Below are positions 16,465 to 25,004 of a stretch of DNA of 47,105 nucleotides, in pieces. Source of the DNA: GCA-2725625 sp964574215 (GTDB lineage: Bacteria > Pseudomonadota > Alphaproteobacteria > Rhodospirillales > UBA2165); assembly GCA_964574215.1 (NCBI GenBank), contig CAZNLR010000041.1:1-47105 (forward strand), in the 5' to 3' direction. The notes under the pieces are model-generated. The model did not search any database. It saw only the letters and a list, made by a program, of their open reading frames with translations, and was not told the origin of the DNA. The translations under genes were made by a program, and so were the position numbers. Each line of letters begins with the position of its first letter. Position 1 is the first letter of the stretch.

Positions 16465-18962
16465 ATATGCTGTTTTTTCCAGGTGAAGCGAAATACGGAA
16501 TAGCGATCTTCCGGATCGCTTTCGAGATTTATATCGCCCCCATTTACTTCAATCAACTTTTTCACCATGGCCAGACCCATACCGCTGGCTTCGAGATCGT
16601 CGCGGGGTTTTAAAGTTTGAAACATCATAAATACCCGTTCCTGGAACCGTTCGGGAATGCCGGGGCCATTGTCCCGGACCTCAAACGAACAATAATCCGC
16701 ATCCTCTTCGCCGGAAATGAGAATGCGAATTTGGTCTTGGTCCCGGTGCTTGATGGCGTTGTCGATAAGATTGCGAAACACTTGTTCGAGAGGAGCTTTT
16801 TCGGTGGTCAAGGTCGGCAGCGTTCCATTCACCGTAACTTCGCACCCTTCCGGTGGAGAAATATAAGCAGTGATATCCGAAATCAATTGTCCGACGTCCA
16901 CGATTTCCGGTTTTTCGTCACCCCTTCCGACGCGGGAATATTGGAGCAGGCCGTCGAGTAATCCCTCTAGCCTTTCCACCCGGGAATGCATGAGTTCCAA
17001 ATTCTCGCTGGTTTCTTCGTCGACCGAATCTCCCAAATCCTCGGCGATCCATTTTGACAAATTGCTGATTCCCCGAAGCGGCGCCTTGAGATCGTGGGAA
17101 GCGATATAGGCGAAGTTCTCCAGTTCCAAATTTGATCGCGCCAGTTCGGCGGATTGGATTTCCAGATCCTCTTTGGCTTTTTCCGTCTGCGCCTGCAGGG
17201 TCAGGTTTTCGATCATTCGCCGCTTGAATTCTTCCACCGTCTCGGCCATCCGGCCCATTTCGTCCTTGCGGTAGGCGCCGGGAATTTCGACATTCGTATC
17301 ACCTTCGGACAGCGTGCCCATAACTGCTGTCAATTTGGTAATTGGTGAGGCAATTCCCTGTCCGACCATATAGGCGAATCCGCTACCAATACCTAGAGCA
17401 ACGAGTAAGGTGATGCCGATAAACAAATAGGAAAGATTTATATCCCTTCGGTTGGCGATTTCTCGTTCACTCAACAAACCTTCTTCCACATTTCGAAAGT
17501 TCTTTAGAGCAACCCGAAATTCATCAAAATACTCTTTGCCTTTTTCTTTACCTATTGCCGCGGCTAAATCTTCCATGGTCGTCGAGATACTTATTTTCCG
17601 GCGAAGATCGATCAATGGCACGGCAATGGTATTTATCCAAACACCTATTGTTTTCCTAATATTTTTGATCGTTTTAACCTGCTGAGGATTGTCGTCGACC
17701 AAAAGCTTCAAATCATCATACAATGTGTCAAACCTGCCCAAACCGGCGATATAGGGTTCGAGAAACCGCTCCTTACCGGTAATGAGAAACCCGCGCATAC
17801 CCCTTTGCAGATCCATGGCGGCGGCCAGTAGTCGATATCCCTTCTGGATTATTTCATTGGTTTGGCTGACCCGGTTTTCGTCTAAAGATAATTTTTTTAT
17901 GTTCTCCTTAAATCGGCGATGCGCCTCGGCCTCATCCTTTTTTAGATTGGATTGATTGGCCAATTCCGCCTTGATGATATCATCAACGACGATTCTAAAA
18001 TCATCAAAATTTTTCTTGCCGATTTGTCTCCCAATCAAAATTTGAACGGCTGAGAAAGGTTTGTCCCCCGTGTTCACTTGTTTGCGCAATTTAAGGGCAG
18101 GCATGATGGCATTTCGTTTCCAGTTTCGAAAAATCGTTTCGGCTTGCCGAATCTTATCCAGTTGCGCCGTGTTCGATGCAAAACGTATCTTTAGATTGCC
18201 GATCAGGTCGTTGAATTTTTGTTCTCCATTATGGTAGGGCGCCAGGAATTCCTCCTGCCCGGTGAGCAAAAAGCCGCGCTTACCGGTTTCCATGTTAATG
18301 GCTGCCGTTAAAAGCGAAGCGGCCTGATCCGTCACGTCGTGGCTTATATCCTCGTTCAAGATGTCTTCATTCAATTTTTCAAAATTGCCGGAAATACTTT
18401 GCAGCGTATCGTCAAATTCTATATCGCGCTTAATGAAGCGTCTCGATTCACGATCGATAAACAATTTGATCTGAGCTCGAAATCTATCAAAATTATATTT
18501 GCCTTCACCTTTGGCTACCTCCACAGCCAGCTGATCGATGCCGGCTGCCTGACCGATCTCACGGCGCAGCTTTATATTTTCTAGGGCGACGTTCCGGTTC
18601 CAGCGTGACAAAATCGACCGGATGGATTTCAAACGACTGACCTGCGGCGGATTGTCGGCTACGGTCTCTTCGAGTTCCTCGATCAATTTGAAAGTGCTGA
18701 GTACTCCCGTTGTGTATGGTTCCAGAAAATGTTCCTTGCCGGTGAGCAGGAAACCCCTCATGCCGGTTTCCATATCAACCGCCGATGAAATGAGAGAGCC
18801 GGTTTTATCCAAGACTTGGTGGGTGTGATCAACCAGGCGGCTGCTTTCCAGCATGGTGTTGATGGTGACGACGGTGATGATCACCAGGACAAATAGAAAC
18901 GACAGCGGTGTAAGAACGGCAAAGAATATTTTGTTCTGCAGTTTTAAATCTTGAAATTTCAT
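16461..18962 (-). CDS. Membrane histidine kinase with three tandem CHASE3-like sensor repeats
   Basis: 833 residues from the ATG at 18962 (MKFQDLKL); a GTG at 18971 is also possible. TM1 is at about 12-35 and TM2 at about 509-537. Between them is an unusually large extracytoplasmic region holding three copies of a CHASE3-like unit. Their hallmark (METGMRGFLLTGKE, METGKRGFLLTGQE, LQRGMRGFLITGKE) recurs at about 64, 224 and 385, a period of 160-161 residues. HAMP (about 535-588) and a coiled linker follow, then a cyanobacterial-phytochrome-type kinase: H-box YIASHDLKAPLRGISNL with His623, N-box FRNLIDNAIKHRD, G-boxes DNGPGIPERF and GMGLAMVKKLIEVNGG. Most relatives have one CHASE3. The signal is unknown. 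It is first in a three-gene set with two receiver proteins. Confidence 0.93.
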   Translation of the reverse strand: MKFQDLKLQNKIFFAVLTPLSFLFVLVIITVVTINTMLESSRLVDHTHQVLDKTGSLISSAVDMETGMRGFLLTGKEHFLEPYTTGVLSTFKLIEELEETVADNPPQVSRLKSIRSILSRWNRNVALENIKLRREIGQAAGIDQLAVEVAKGEGKYNFDRFRAQIKLFIDRESRRFIKRDIEFDDTLQSISGNFEKLNEDILNEDISHDVTDQAASLLTAAINMETGKRGFLLTGQEEFLAPYHNGEQKFNDLIGNLKIRFASNTAQLDKIRQAETIFRNWKRNAIMPALKLRKQVNTGDKPFSAVQILIGRQIGKKNFDDFRIVVDDIIKAELANQSNLKKDEAEAHRRFKENIKKLSLDENRVSQTNEIIQKGYRLLAAAMDLQRGMRGFLITGKERFLEPYIAGLGRFDTLYDDLKLLVDDNPQQVKTIKNIRKTIGVWINTIAVPLIDLRRKISISTTMEDLAAAIGKEKGKEYFDEFRVALKNFRNVEEGLLSEREIANRRDINLSYLFIGITLLVALGIGSGFAYMVGQGIASPITKLTAVMGTLSEGDTNVEIPGAYRKDEMGRMAETVEEFKRRMIENLTLQAQTEKAKEDLEIQSAELARSNLELENFAYIASHDLKAPLRGISNLSKWIAEDLGDSVDEETSENLELMHSRVERLEGLLDGLLQYSRVGRGDEKPEIVDVGQLISDITAYISPPEGCEVTVNGTLPTLTTEKAPLEQVFRNLIDNAIKHRDQDQIRILISGEEDADYCSFEVRDNGPGIPERFQERVFMMFQTLKPRDDLEASGMGLAMVKKLIEVNGGDINLESDPEDRYSVFRFTWKKQHI

Positions 18963-19104
18963 ATTACGCACATTTCCCGTGTACCTGTCTTTTAATCACA
19001 TGGTGATCCGGGCGTGTATTTTAAATACTTGGGAGTGATTTCAGGCTTGGCGGACGAATGGCAAGAATGCGGATATCTGTGTCCACTCCTCCTATTTCGG
19101 TCAT

Positions 19105-19581
19105 TCAATTTTTGTCCGACAATTGTTCAATCAGCGTATTCTTGTAGAGGCCGAAATGAGAAGGGTCTATTTCGAGGATACTGCACAGGGTGACGATTTC
19201 GATCTGATCCACCAGACTGGTTTCGCCATTAGCCTCGGCGACGGCGAGACAGATACGAATGAGCAACTCCGCCGTTTCCGGATTGTCGACGATGGCGTCC
19301 AACTCTTTCAACACCTGGGGGTGGCCGATACTGGGCGTTTTGAAAATTGCCTCGCAGTAATCGACGAATAGATTTACCGCTTCGTGGGGGTCGAATACGC
19401 TCAATTCCTGAAGCGTTTCGATGATCTGATCGACCCGTACCCGCTCGGTGAAACTGACCTCGCCGTCGGCGGTCGCCACCAACGCGCAGGCCGCCATGGT
19501 CGCCTTTAGGAACGGCAAATTGTGATGGCGCTCCATCTGATGATGGTAGCCTTCCTTCAAAGTGCTCAAGAACCCGCTCAC
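19105..19581 (-). CDS. TerB-like domain protein
   Basis: 158 residues from a GTG preceded by GGGGAGGC. It is all-helical with the TerB/DjlA-N pattern: LPFLKATMAACALVATADGEVSFTERVRVDQII in the first half and AELLIRICLAVAEANGETSLVDQIEIVTLCSILEID in the second. Both halves carry the ADGE/ANGE acidic turn that can bind metal in this family. TerB proteins are tied to tellurite resistance and stress-related membrane complexes, but stand-alone copies such as this have no firm role. It lies alone between the sdh operon terminator and the kinase set, on the same strand as both. Confidence 0.8.
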   Translation of the reverse strand: MSGFLSTLKEGYHHQMERHHNLPFLKATMAACALVATADGEVSFTERVRVDQIIETLQELSVFDPHEAVNLFVDYCEAIFKTPSIGHPQVLKELDAIVDNPETAELLIRICLAVAEANGETSLVDQIEIVTLCSILEIDPSHFGLYKNTLIEQLSDKN

Positions 19582-19659
19582 GTTGCCTCCCCGGGCCTCC
19601 CCGGATTTTTATCCTTGGGGAAAATCATAATCCGAAATGCCACGTAAAGGCGAGTCCTT

Positions 19660-19696
19660 AAAAAAATGGCCGCCGGCGTTTCCGCGGCGGCCATTT
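19660..19696 (-). terminator. Rho-independent terminator of the sdhCDAB operon
   Basis: A perfect 12-bp stem (19664-19675 with 19685-19696, core ATGGCCGCCG) and a 9-nt loop are followed on the minus strand by seven T (A at 19660-19666 on the plus strand). It lies 21 bp past the sdhB stop. Confidence 0.9.
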
Positions 19697-19716
19697 AATA
19701 ATCTATTTGATAACTG

Positions 19717-20493
19717 CTACAGCCGTTCCAGCATCAACTTCTTGGTTTCGGCGATGGCTTTGGCCGGGTTGAGGGATTTCGGGCAGGTGCTGGTGCAGTT
19801 CATAATGGTGTGGCAGCGGTAGAGGCGGAAGGGATCTTCCAAATTGTCCAGCCGCTCGCCCGTCCGCTCGTCGCGGGAATCGGCGATCCAGCGATAGGCC
19901 TGCAGCAGAATGGCCGGACCCAGATAGCGGTCGCCGTTCCACCAATAGCTCGGGCAACTGGTCTGGCAACAGAAGCACAGCACGCACTCCCAGAGGCCGT
20001 CCAGCTTCTCCCGCTCCTCGGGGCTTTGCAGCCGCTCGGTACCGGGGTCGGAGGTATCCGCCTGGAGCCAGGGCTCAATGGACGTATACTGGGCGTAAGG
20101 CGTCGACAGATCGGGCACCAAATCCTTGATCACCGGCAGGTGGGGCAGCGGATAGATATTCACATCGCCCTTCATGTCGTCGATATCCTTGGTGCAGGAC
20201 AGAGTGTTGGTGCCGTCGATATTCATGGAGCAGGAACCGCACACCCCTTCCCGGCAGGAGCGCCGGAAGGTCAAAGTGGGGTCCATCTCGTTTTTAATTT
20301 TGATCAGGGCGTCCAGCACCATGGGACCGCAACTGTCCATGTCCACCTCGTAGGTATCAAGCTGCGGGTTCTTGTCGCCGTCGGGATCGTAGCGGTAGAT
20401 GTTGAACTTCTTGATACGTTTGGCACCGTCGGGAGCCTTGTGAGTCTCACCTTTGACGACACGTGAATTTTTGGGAAGGGTAAATTCAGCCAT
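19717..20493 (-). CDS. sdhB: Succinate dehydrogenase iron-sulphur subunit
   Basis: 258 residues, normal for alphaproteobacterial and mitochondrial-type SdhB. It relays electrons from FAD in SdhA to ubiquinone. The 2Fe-2S ligands are in CREGVCGSCSMNIDGTNTLSC, followed by the 4Fe-4S set CVLCFCCQTSCPSYWWN and the 3Fe-4S set around CHTIMNCTSTCPKSLNPAKAI. The SYWWN segment near the quinone site is conserved. It is the last gene of sdhCDAB and starts 34 bp after sdhA. Confidence 0.97.
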   Translation of the reverse strand: MAEFTLPKNSRVVKGETHKAPDGAKRIKKFNIYRYDPDGDKNPQLDTYEVDMDSCGPMVLDALIKIKNEMDPTLTFRRSCREGVCGSCSMNIDGTNTLSCTKDIDDMKGDVNIYPLPHLPVIKDLVPDLSTPYAQYTSIEPWLQADTSDPGTERLQSPEEREKLDGLWECVLCFCCQTSCPSYWWNGDRYLGPAILLQAYRWIADSRDERTGERLDNLEDPFRLYRCHTIMNCTSTCPKSLNPAKAIAETKKLMLERL

Positions 20494-20527
20494 TGTATAT
20501 TTCCTTGCTCTCTTTCCTTCCGGGGAC

Positions 20528-22318
20528 CTAGTAGACCCGCGCCCGCGGTTCGATATACTCGACCTCTTCGGTCAAGGTATATTCGTGAACCGGGCGGTAA
20601 TCGAGTTTGACGTTCAGATTTTCGTCCATCATGGAAACCGTGTGTTTCATCCAGACCTCGTCGTCGCGGTCGGGATGATCCTCGTGGGCGTGGGCGCCGC
20701 GGGATTCATGACGGGCTTCCGCTGACACCAGCGTCTGGACGGCGCAGGCCATGAGATTTTCCAGCTCCAGGGTTTCCACCAGATCGGAATTCCAGATCAT
20801 GGACTGATCGGCGACGTTGAGATCCTTAAGGTTCTCTTTGGCTTTGCCGATCAATTCGCAGCCTTCTTTCAAAACCTCGGCGGTCCGGAAGACGGCGGCG
20901 TTGTTCTGCATAATCCGCTGCATGCCCAAGCGCACGTCGGCCGTCTTTTGGCCGCCCTTGGCATGGCGTAGCTTATCGAGCCGCGCTATGGCGTGCTCGC
21001 CGGTGGCGCTTTCGGCCTCTTTCACGGTGGCCCCGGCGGTTACCGTTTCCGCTGCCCTGAGCGCTGCCGCCCGGCCGAAGACAACGATATCCAACAGTGA
21101 ATTGGTGCCCAAGCGATTGGCGCCATGCACCGAAACACAGGCCGCTTCACCGATGGCCATCAGGCCCGGACAGACGGCGTCAGGATCATCGGCGGTCGGA
21201 TTGATGACCTCACCGTGATAGTTGGTGGGGATACCGCCCATATTGTAATGAACCGTCGGCAGGACCGGGATCGGCTCCTTGGTGGCATCGACGCCGGCAA
21301 AAATCTTCGCTGTCTCGGTGATGCCCGGCAGACGCTTGTGCAGTACGTCGGCGCCCAGATGCTCCAGATGGAGGAATATGTGGTCGTTGTCGGCGCCGAC
21401 GCCGCGGCCTTCTCTGATCTCCACCGTCATGGACCGGCTGACCACGTCGCGGGACGCCAAGTCCTTGGCTGTGGGCGCATAGCGTTCCATAAAGGCGTCG
21501 CCTTCCGAATTGGTCAGATAGCCGCCTTCGCCGCGCGCGCCTTCGGTGATCAAGCAACCGGAGCCGTAGATTCCCGTGGGATGGAATTGCACGAACTCCA
21601 TATCCTGAAGGGGCAGGCCGGCCCGCGCCACCATGCCGTTTCCGTCACCGGTACAGGTGTGGGCGGAGGTACAAGAGAAATAAGACCTGCCGTAACCACC
21701 CGTGGCCAACACCGTCTGATGGGCCAGAAACCGGTGGATGGTGCCGTCGGCCAAATTCCAGGCCATGACACCCCGGCACGAACCGTCATCATCCATGATC
21801 AGGTCGATGGCGAAAAATTCAATAAAGAACTCGGCATTGTGCTTGATGCATTGCTGATACAGGGTGTGCAGAATGGCATGACCGGTCCGGTCGGCGGCGG
21901 CACAGGCGCGTTCCACCGGCGCCTCACCGAAATCCCTCATATGGCCGCCGAAGGGGCGCTGGTAGATCTTGCCTTCCTCGGTGCGGGAGAACGGTACGCC
22001 GAAATGCTCCAGCTCGTAGACGGCGGGCACCGCTTCACGGCACATATACTCGATGGCGTCCTGGTCGCCGAGCCAATCGGCGCCCTTGACCGTATCGTAC
22101 ATATGCCATTGCCAGCTGTCGGCCTGCATATTACCCATCGCTGCGCCGACACCGCCCTGGGCGGCCACGGTGTGGCTTCTGGTCGGAAAAACTTTGGTGA
22201 TACAGGCCGTGTTGAGACCGGCCGCGACCATGCCGAAGGTCGCGCGCAATCCCGCCCCCCCGGCGCCAACCACGATCACATCGTGGACGTGATCTATGAT
22301 TTCATAAGAATTAGGCAT
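20528..22318 (-). CDS. sdhA: Succinate dehydrogenase flavoprotein subunit
   Basis: 596 residues, normal length. It oxidises succinate to fumarate. The FAD fold VVGAGGAGLRATFGMV is near the N-terminus, and the covalent-FAD His is in TRSHTVAAQGGVGAAMGNM. Also visible are the substrate-site segment NMGGIPTNYHGEV, the HGANRLGTNSLLDIVVFGRAA flavin-binding part and the C-terminal LDYRPVHEYTL that is common to SdhA. It is preceded by sdhD with an 8-bp gap. Confidence 0.98.
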   Translation of the reverse strand: MPNSYEIIDHVHDVIVVGAGGAGLRATFGMVAAGLNTACITKVFPTRSHTVAAQGGVGAAMGNMQADSWQWHMYDTVKGADWLGDQDAIEYMCREAVPAVYELEHFGVPFSRTEEGKIYQRPFGGHMRDFGEAPVERACAAADRTGHAILHTLYQQCIKHNAEFFIEFFAIDLIMDDDGSCRGVMAWNLADGTIHRFLAHQTVLATGGYGRSYFSCTSAHTCTGDGNGMVARAGLPLQDMEFVQFHPTGIYGSGCLITEGARGEGGYLTNSEGDAFMERYAPTAKDLASRDVVSRSMTVEIREGRGVGADNDHIFLHLEHLGADVLHKRLPGITETAKIFAGVDATKEPIPVLPTVHYNMGGIPTNYHGEVINPTADDPDAVCPGLMAIGEAACVSVHGANRLGTNSLLDIVVFGRAAALRAAETVTAGATVKEAESATGEHAIARLDKLRHAKGGQKTADVRLGMQRIMQNNAAVFRTAEVLKEGCELIGKAKENLKDLNVADQSMIWNSDLVETLELENLMACAVQTLVSAEARHESRGAHAHEDHPDRDDEVWMKHTVSMMDENLNVKLDYRPVHEYTLTEEVEYIEPRARVY

Positions 22319-22326
22319 AATGACTA

Positions 22327-22707
22327 TCAGCCTCCAAAGGCTACTTTAAGAGCGGCGATAATGCAGGATCCGCCAAAGAACACCGCCACAATTTTGTTCA
22401 CAATCAACCAGATCAGCTTGGCCACTTCGCCGTGGACATAATCCTCGACAACGACTTGGATGCCCAACTGCATATGATGGAAGAGAACAAAGATAAACAG
22501 GAACAGCAGCAACAGGTTACCGGGGGCGTTGAGCCAGGTTTTGAACCCGCCCACATCGATGCCCACCAGGGTTATTGCCGAAAAAACGAACCAAATGCCC
22601 AGCGGCACCAGAGCAACCGCGGTTACCCGCTGCGCCCACCAATGGGCGGTGCCGTCCTTGGCCGCGCCAAGGCCCCTGACCCGTCCCAAATCACTACGCA
22701 TTTTCAT
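22327..22707 (-). CDS. sdhD: Succinate dehydrogenase membrane anchor subunit D
   Basis: 126 residues with three hydrophobic helices, as expected for SdhD. The N-terminus has RVRGLGAAKDGTAHWWAQRVTA, the loop before helix 1 that is conserved in alphaproteobacterial SdhD and contributes to the quinone pocket. LFHHMQLGIQVVVEDYVHG in helix 2 holds candidate haem or quinone-site residues. With SdhC it anchors SdhAB and binds haem b. The gene starts one base after the sdhC stop. Confidence 0.93.
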   Translation of the reverse strand: MKMRSDLGRVRGLGAAKDGTAHWWAQRVTAVALVPLGIWFVFSAITLVGIDVGGFKTWLNAPGNLLLLFLFIFVLFHHMQLGIQVVVEDYVHGEVAKLIWLIVNKIVAVFFGGSCIIAALKVAFGG

Positions 22708-22708
22708 G

Positions 22709-23104
22709 TCACGAGCCCCCCAGCAAACCGTACCCGGCGCCCCAGCTGGCGAAGGTCAGGACGAGGGTAGCCAAAATGGTTATCCAGGCGGAACTTTTGA
22801 CCTGTTCCATTTCCAGCCCCATGCCCGCATCCCAAAACAGATGCCGGATGCCGTTGCACATATGGTAAAACAGCGCCACCGTCCAGCCGAACAAAAGCAG
22901 CCGTCCGAACCAAGTCGCAAGAAAGGATTGGGCGCGTTCAAACGCATCGGGACCGTAGGCGGCAGCATTCAACCAATAGGCCAATACCAAGGCGCCGACC
23001 GCCAGACCGACACCGGTGAAGCGGTGAAAAATCGACATAACCGATGTAATTTGCGGTTTGTAGACTTGTAAATGCGGAGAAAGCGGGCGGTTTCTCGTAC
23101 TCAT
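22709..23104 (-). CDS. sdhC: Succinate dehydrogenase cytochrome b556 subunit
   Basis: Starting at the ATG at 23104 (MSTRNRPLSPHLQVYKPQ), which has GCGAGGC upstream, gives 131 residues and the standard SdhC N-terminus. The frame is open further upstream, but those residues are not SdhC-like. The signature RPLSPHLQVYKPQITSVMSIFHRFTG carries the Ser/Arg quinone-site residues, and LFYHMCNGIRHLFWD in helix 2 carries the haem-ligand His. Three membrane helices. First gene of the operon. Confidence 0.95.
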   Translation of the reverse strand: MSTRNRPLSPHLQVYKPQITSVMSIFHRFTGVGLAVGALVLAYWLNAAAYGPDAFERAQSFLATWFGRLLLFGWTVALFYHMCNGIRHLFWDAGMGLEMEQVKSSAWITILATLVLTFASWGAGYGLLGGS

Positions 23105-23238
23105 AAAAGAGCCTCGCTTTAAAATAAGATGGGCCACAATTGACGCATTAGTTAGCGGGATGTCTTTCCCCGGTTCAAAATAGGCGTCAAATACCAAAAA
23201 ACAACGCCGATTCAAGGCAGTTGTCCAATTGGCACTTG

Positions 23239-23266
23239 GTTTAGCCCGTCACTGAATACAAGTCAA
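23239..23266 (-). promoter_or_regulatory. Candidate sdhCDAB promoter
   Basis: On the minus strand TTGACT (23266-23261) and CTAAAC (23244-23239) are separated by 16 bp, a fair sigma-70 match located 135 bp before the sdhC start. There is no experimental support. Confidence 0.35.
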
Positions 23267-23388
23267 CGCGACGCTTGATTGCGCCATAACTTATTTGAAG
23301 AAAAGAATATCTAAATATTTAGCTGGAAATAAATTTTATTGAAGTAAATATTGGCAACTAATTGATTTTGAATAATTTTTTTATTGTA

Positions 23389-23449
23389 TGTGAATAGAAT
23401 TGTGGATAACTTGTGAACTAAATGTGCAAATACAAGTAAATTATACACA
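23389..23449. promoter_or_regulatory. DnaA-box cluster in AT-rich DNA (candidate DnaA-binding or origin region)
   Basis: Two exact matches to the DnaA box TTATNCACA: TTATCCACA on the minus strand at 23401-23409 and TTATACACA on the plus strand at 23441-23449. A one-mismatch copy (CTATTCACA, minus strand) is at 23389-23397. The flanks 23290-23400 and 23450-23500 are strongly AT-rich, including a T-run at 23461-23480 that could unwind. This is the composition expected of a replication origin, but the usual alphaproteobacterial oriC neighbours (hemE, parAB, dnaA) are absent here. It may only be a DnaA-regulated promoter region. Confidence 0.45.
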
Positions 23450-23504
23450 AGAAATTTAAATTTTTTACTATTTTTTTATTGATTAGAATTTGAGTTTTAC
23501 TCAG

Positions 23505-24280
23505 TATAATCCTCGTACGTGAAAGCGTCATTGATGCAAGTTCTTACCAAGTTGGCATCGGGTTTCACCAATCCGAAACAGGTGGTGAGGATAAGCAACT
23601 TCAGGGCGGGATCGGGTTTTTCGGAATCCGAAATCGTTTTGAAGGCCAGATCGGGGGCTTTTCGAATACCGCCCGTTAATGTCAGGCGTCCCTTCGGGGA
23701 TTTCGGACAGGGTGGGACGGTCAAAGGTTCGTCAGGGGGCGTCCTTCGGGATTTTCTCTGAAAAACCGGCGATTGATCGGTCTCTACGAACCGGGTCTTG
23801 GGACCCGGAGAATAGAAGCCGATATCGGGAACTTCGATCACCGGCGGTTGCCTCGTCTCCCTGATGTGGCGGATCGGCGGAAGTCCGGTGGACCGGTTAA
23901 ACCGGCCGTAGGCTCAAAGGAGTTCGCTCCGACGAGTCGGGCCAGGTGGGCCGGACCGCAGGAAGGCGAAACGGCGAAGCTTTGGTGGCCTGACCAATGG
24001 ATTGCCGGATAGCTATTCCGAAGATACGCGGCATTATGAACTATGGCGATTTAGCCGAATGGCGCCGAAAGGTCTTTCCTCCGGCAACGGAAGAATGGGT
24101 CTTTGGGTTAGCCGCCAGAGTAGATGTGTTTTCTCTCCCAAGGGTACGCAGCTGCTCCGGGGGCGCTAGATGAGCCGATTTCACGTACTCGGAGCCTGGC
24201 CGGCTCTATGAGGCGTCAGGAGCATCGCCGCCGCGATGCGTCACGTAAGGATCCCAGGCCTTATGTGCCTGGCGCCTCTT
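23505..24280 (+). ncRNA. Candidate large structured non-coding RNA (about 0.77 kb)
   Basis: A GC-rich stretch with no credible ORF follows the AT-rich region. A perfect TATAAT at 23505-23510 could start it on the plus strand, but no good -35 is seen. Clear hairpins include 23688-23701 (UUCG loop), 23791-23808 (7 bp with a 4-nt loop) and 23929-23940 (GGAG-UUCG-CTCC). GAGCCG at 24172-24177 pairs with CGGCTC at 24201-24206. A closed three-way junction lies at 24211-24277: the outer helix 24211-24220/24268-24277 encloses hairpins 24222-24239 and 24242-24267. I compared it by eye with RNase P RNA, tmRNA, SRP RNA and group I/II intron signatures and found no match. The ends are uncertain. Confidence 0.35.
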
Positions 24281-24338
24281 AATTTTCCGATCTACTCTTT
24301 TCCCCGAAACCGAAAGTCCGTTTTCGCTACGGCATCCG

Positions 24339-24344
24339 TATAAT
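24339..24344 (+). promoter_or_regulatory. Possible -10 element before the receiver gene
   Basis: A perfect TATAAT lies 130 bp upstream of the GTG at 24474, with no convincing -35. The stretch 24281-24473 otherwise shows nothing recognisable. Confidence 0.25.
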
Positions 24345-24473
24345 CACGTACAATAAATAGTCTGTGATCGCTATCTTCCCACTTGTCTCTATTGGTAAAA
24401 ACTGATTTATGTCGAAGCATTGTATTAGAATTATTTTGTATTGGTCGGGCATTTAACTAAGATCGGTTGCACG

Positions 24474-25004
24474 GTGGCTGAATTAGATATTACCAATGTC
24501 AAATTTCTAATTGTCGAGGACAATCCGTTTATGAGGATTCTCCTTAAACAATTATTGCGCGCCTTGGGCGTGGCGGAAATGGCAGAGGCCGCCGACGGCG
24601 CCCAGGCTTTTTCGGTGATGAAGACGTTCGAACCCGATATCATTCTGGTGGATTGGGAAATGCAGCCGTTGGATGGTCTTGATTTCGTCAAACTAGTACG
24701 CACGGGCGATGACAGCCCCAATAAATACGTGCCCATGATCATGGTGACCGGCCATTCCGAACAGAACAAGGTGACCCAATCCCGCGATGCCGGTATCAAC
24801 GAGCTCCTGATCAAGCCATTATCGGCGAAAACTCTTTATTCGAGAATCAGAGCCGTCATCGAACGGCCCCGTCCCTTCGTGGAATCGAAGACCTATTTCG
24901 GCCCCGATCGCCGCCGCCGGGCGGATCAAATGTATCAAGGAGCCGAACGCCGCAAGGATGCCGACGCCCAATCCCAGGGCGATATCGACGCCATGTTCGA
25001 TTAA
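24474..25004 (+). CDS. CheY-like receiver protein with a basic GPDRRR tail
   Basis: From the GTG at 24474 (VAELDITNVKFLIVEDN) it has 176 residues; a TTG at 24441 is also in frame and neither has a clear ribosome site. The receiver domain covers about 9-125: acidic pocket VEDN, Asp60 in IILVDWEMQPLDG, switch Thr in MVTGHS, Lys in LLIKPLS. The C-terminal 50 residues include TYFGPDRRRRADQ and QGAERRKDAD, a basic motif found behind receiver domains in Rhodospirillales proteins and reminiscent of PilZ-type RxxxR segments. No other output domain and no neighbouring kinase are present. The gene ends inside the left arm of a strong terminator. Confidence 0.88.
   Translation: MAELDITNVKFLIVEDNPFMRILLKQLLRALGVAEMAEAADGAQAFSVMKTFEPDIILVDWEMQPLDGLDFVKLVRTGDDSPNKYVPMIMVTGHSEQNKVTQSRDAGINELLIKPLSAKTLYSRIRAVIERPRPFVESKTYFGPDRRRRADQMYQGAERRKDADAQSQGDIDAMFD

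Noticed and set aside
23497..23841. 114-codon minus-strand ORF in the structured non-coding region
   Set aside because: Composition is Pro/Arg/Lys-rich without fold features, no ribosome site, and it coincides with dense hairpins; more likely chance within a structured RNA region.
23881..23925. Similarity of GGCGGAAGTCCGG to the RNase P RNA signature GAGGAAAGTCCGG
   Set aside because: The rest of the RNase P conserved blocks (including the ACAGAACCCGGCTTA-type 3' block) are missing.
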